NCBI RefSeq assembly: GCF_028705895.1
Contig: NZ_JAQWCQ010000030.1
Location: 1-43,347 of the forward strand
From: Massilibacteroides sp.
Lineage (GTDB): Bacteria > Bacteroidota > Bacteroidia > Bacteroidales > Tannerellaceae
Reading direction: 5' to 3'
DNA: 43,347 bases
Made by a program: the position numbers and the translations under genes. Under the pieces are notes generated by a model. The model saw only the letters and a program-made list of their open reading frames with translations, had not been told where the DNA came from and did no database searches. Positions 43,267 through 43,347 of the stretch are shown here, piece after piece (the first letter of the stretch is position 1; every line of letters begins with the position of its first letter).

Positions 43267-43296
43267 GCATCCGGGCAATTAAGTTTGTCCGGGTGC
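43267..43296. other. Intercistronic hairpin
   Basis: GCATCCGGGCAA pairs with TTGTCCGGGTGC (10 Watson-Crick plus 2 G-T pairs) around TTAAGT. No T-run on the plus strand; on the minus strand GCTTTTTA follows. It may process or attenuate the operon transcript. Confidence 0.55.
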
Positions 43297-43313
43297 CTAA
43301 ATAAAATAAAATT

Positions 43314-43347
43314 ATGAACGAGATAAAATTCCATGAACCGGACTTCC
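43314..43347 (+). CDS. Start of a further gene, cut by window edge
   Basis: ATG at 43314 opens a frame (MNEIKFHEPDF) that runs off the end. Only 11 codons are visible, too few for identification. The A-rich leader and spacing after the hairpin fit a real start in the same operon. Confidence 0.4.
   Translation, partial: MNEIKFHEPDF

Noticed and set aside
42695-43270. 191-residue minus-strand ORF
   Set aside because: Mirror of the 214-residue plus-strand gene, which fits the operon with a 4-nt overlap; Ser-rich shadow.

Overview
This window looks like the chromosome of a Bacteroidales bacterium (phylum Bacteroidota). The evidence is low-GC DNA, A-rich leaders with almost no Shine-Dalgarno sequences, repeated TAnnTTTG promoter elements, a type III glutamine synthetase, a meso-DAP route using DapL, and integrase and lipoprotein styles typical of the group. 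I cannot name a genus from sequence alone.

Positions 1-36,900 are mostly housekeeping. The 5' part of ftsK (minus strand, cut by the window edge) comes first. It is followed by a lipoprotein, rsmG, a metallo-beta-lactamase-fold hydrolase, gcvP and a GHL10-like lipoprotein. A POT-like transporter comes next, then a minus-strand ABC exporter operon with its own GntR/YtrA-type regulator. An intergenic stretch of about 0.7 kb carries tandem repeats and an isolated winged-helix ORF. After it come an M23 peptidase, topB and a Nudix hydrolase, then a trehalose-related pair: a GH15 enzyme and a fused OtsA-OtsB, convergent and overlapping by 25 bp. nadE is next. A nitrogen and cell-wall precursor cluster follows (dapF, dapL, a putative porin, glnK, amt, asnA, glnA type III). 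After an AT-rich gap of about 1 kb come an XRE regulator, pyrK-pyrD, an alpha/beta hydrolase, a tiny hydrophobic ORF and sstT.

From about 37,004 to the window end there is an integrated element, probably a prophage or a related integrative element. Its left edge is a 19-nt fragment that reads as the 3' end of a minus-strand tRNA (T-loop end, T-stem, acceptor, CCA), still sitting against the tRNA's old terminator. A tyrosine integrase follows directly, then an orphan 308-codon gene with its own terminator. Next is a control region with three 10-bp-phased TCACC repeats and a palindrome. It precedes a tightly packed operon: two small HTH proteins, a replisome-organizer-like protein, a DnaC-like helicase loader, and at least four genes I do not recognise. 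The right end of the element lies outside the window.

Three structural themes recur. (1) A family of ~22-nt AT-rich repeats (core near AAAATATCCTTTATATTTT) appears as single, inverted or tandem units at three intergenic sites. (2) TAnnTTTG promoter elements precede many genes. (3) Short hairpins sit between genes of the nitrogen cluster. The best candidates for undescribed biology are the unknown genes of the integrated element and its repeat-rich control region.
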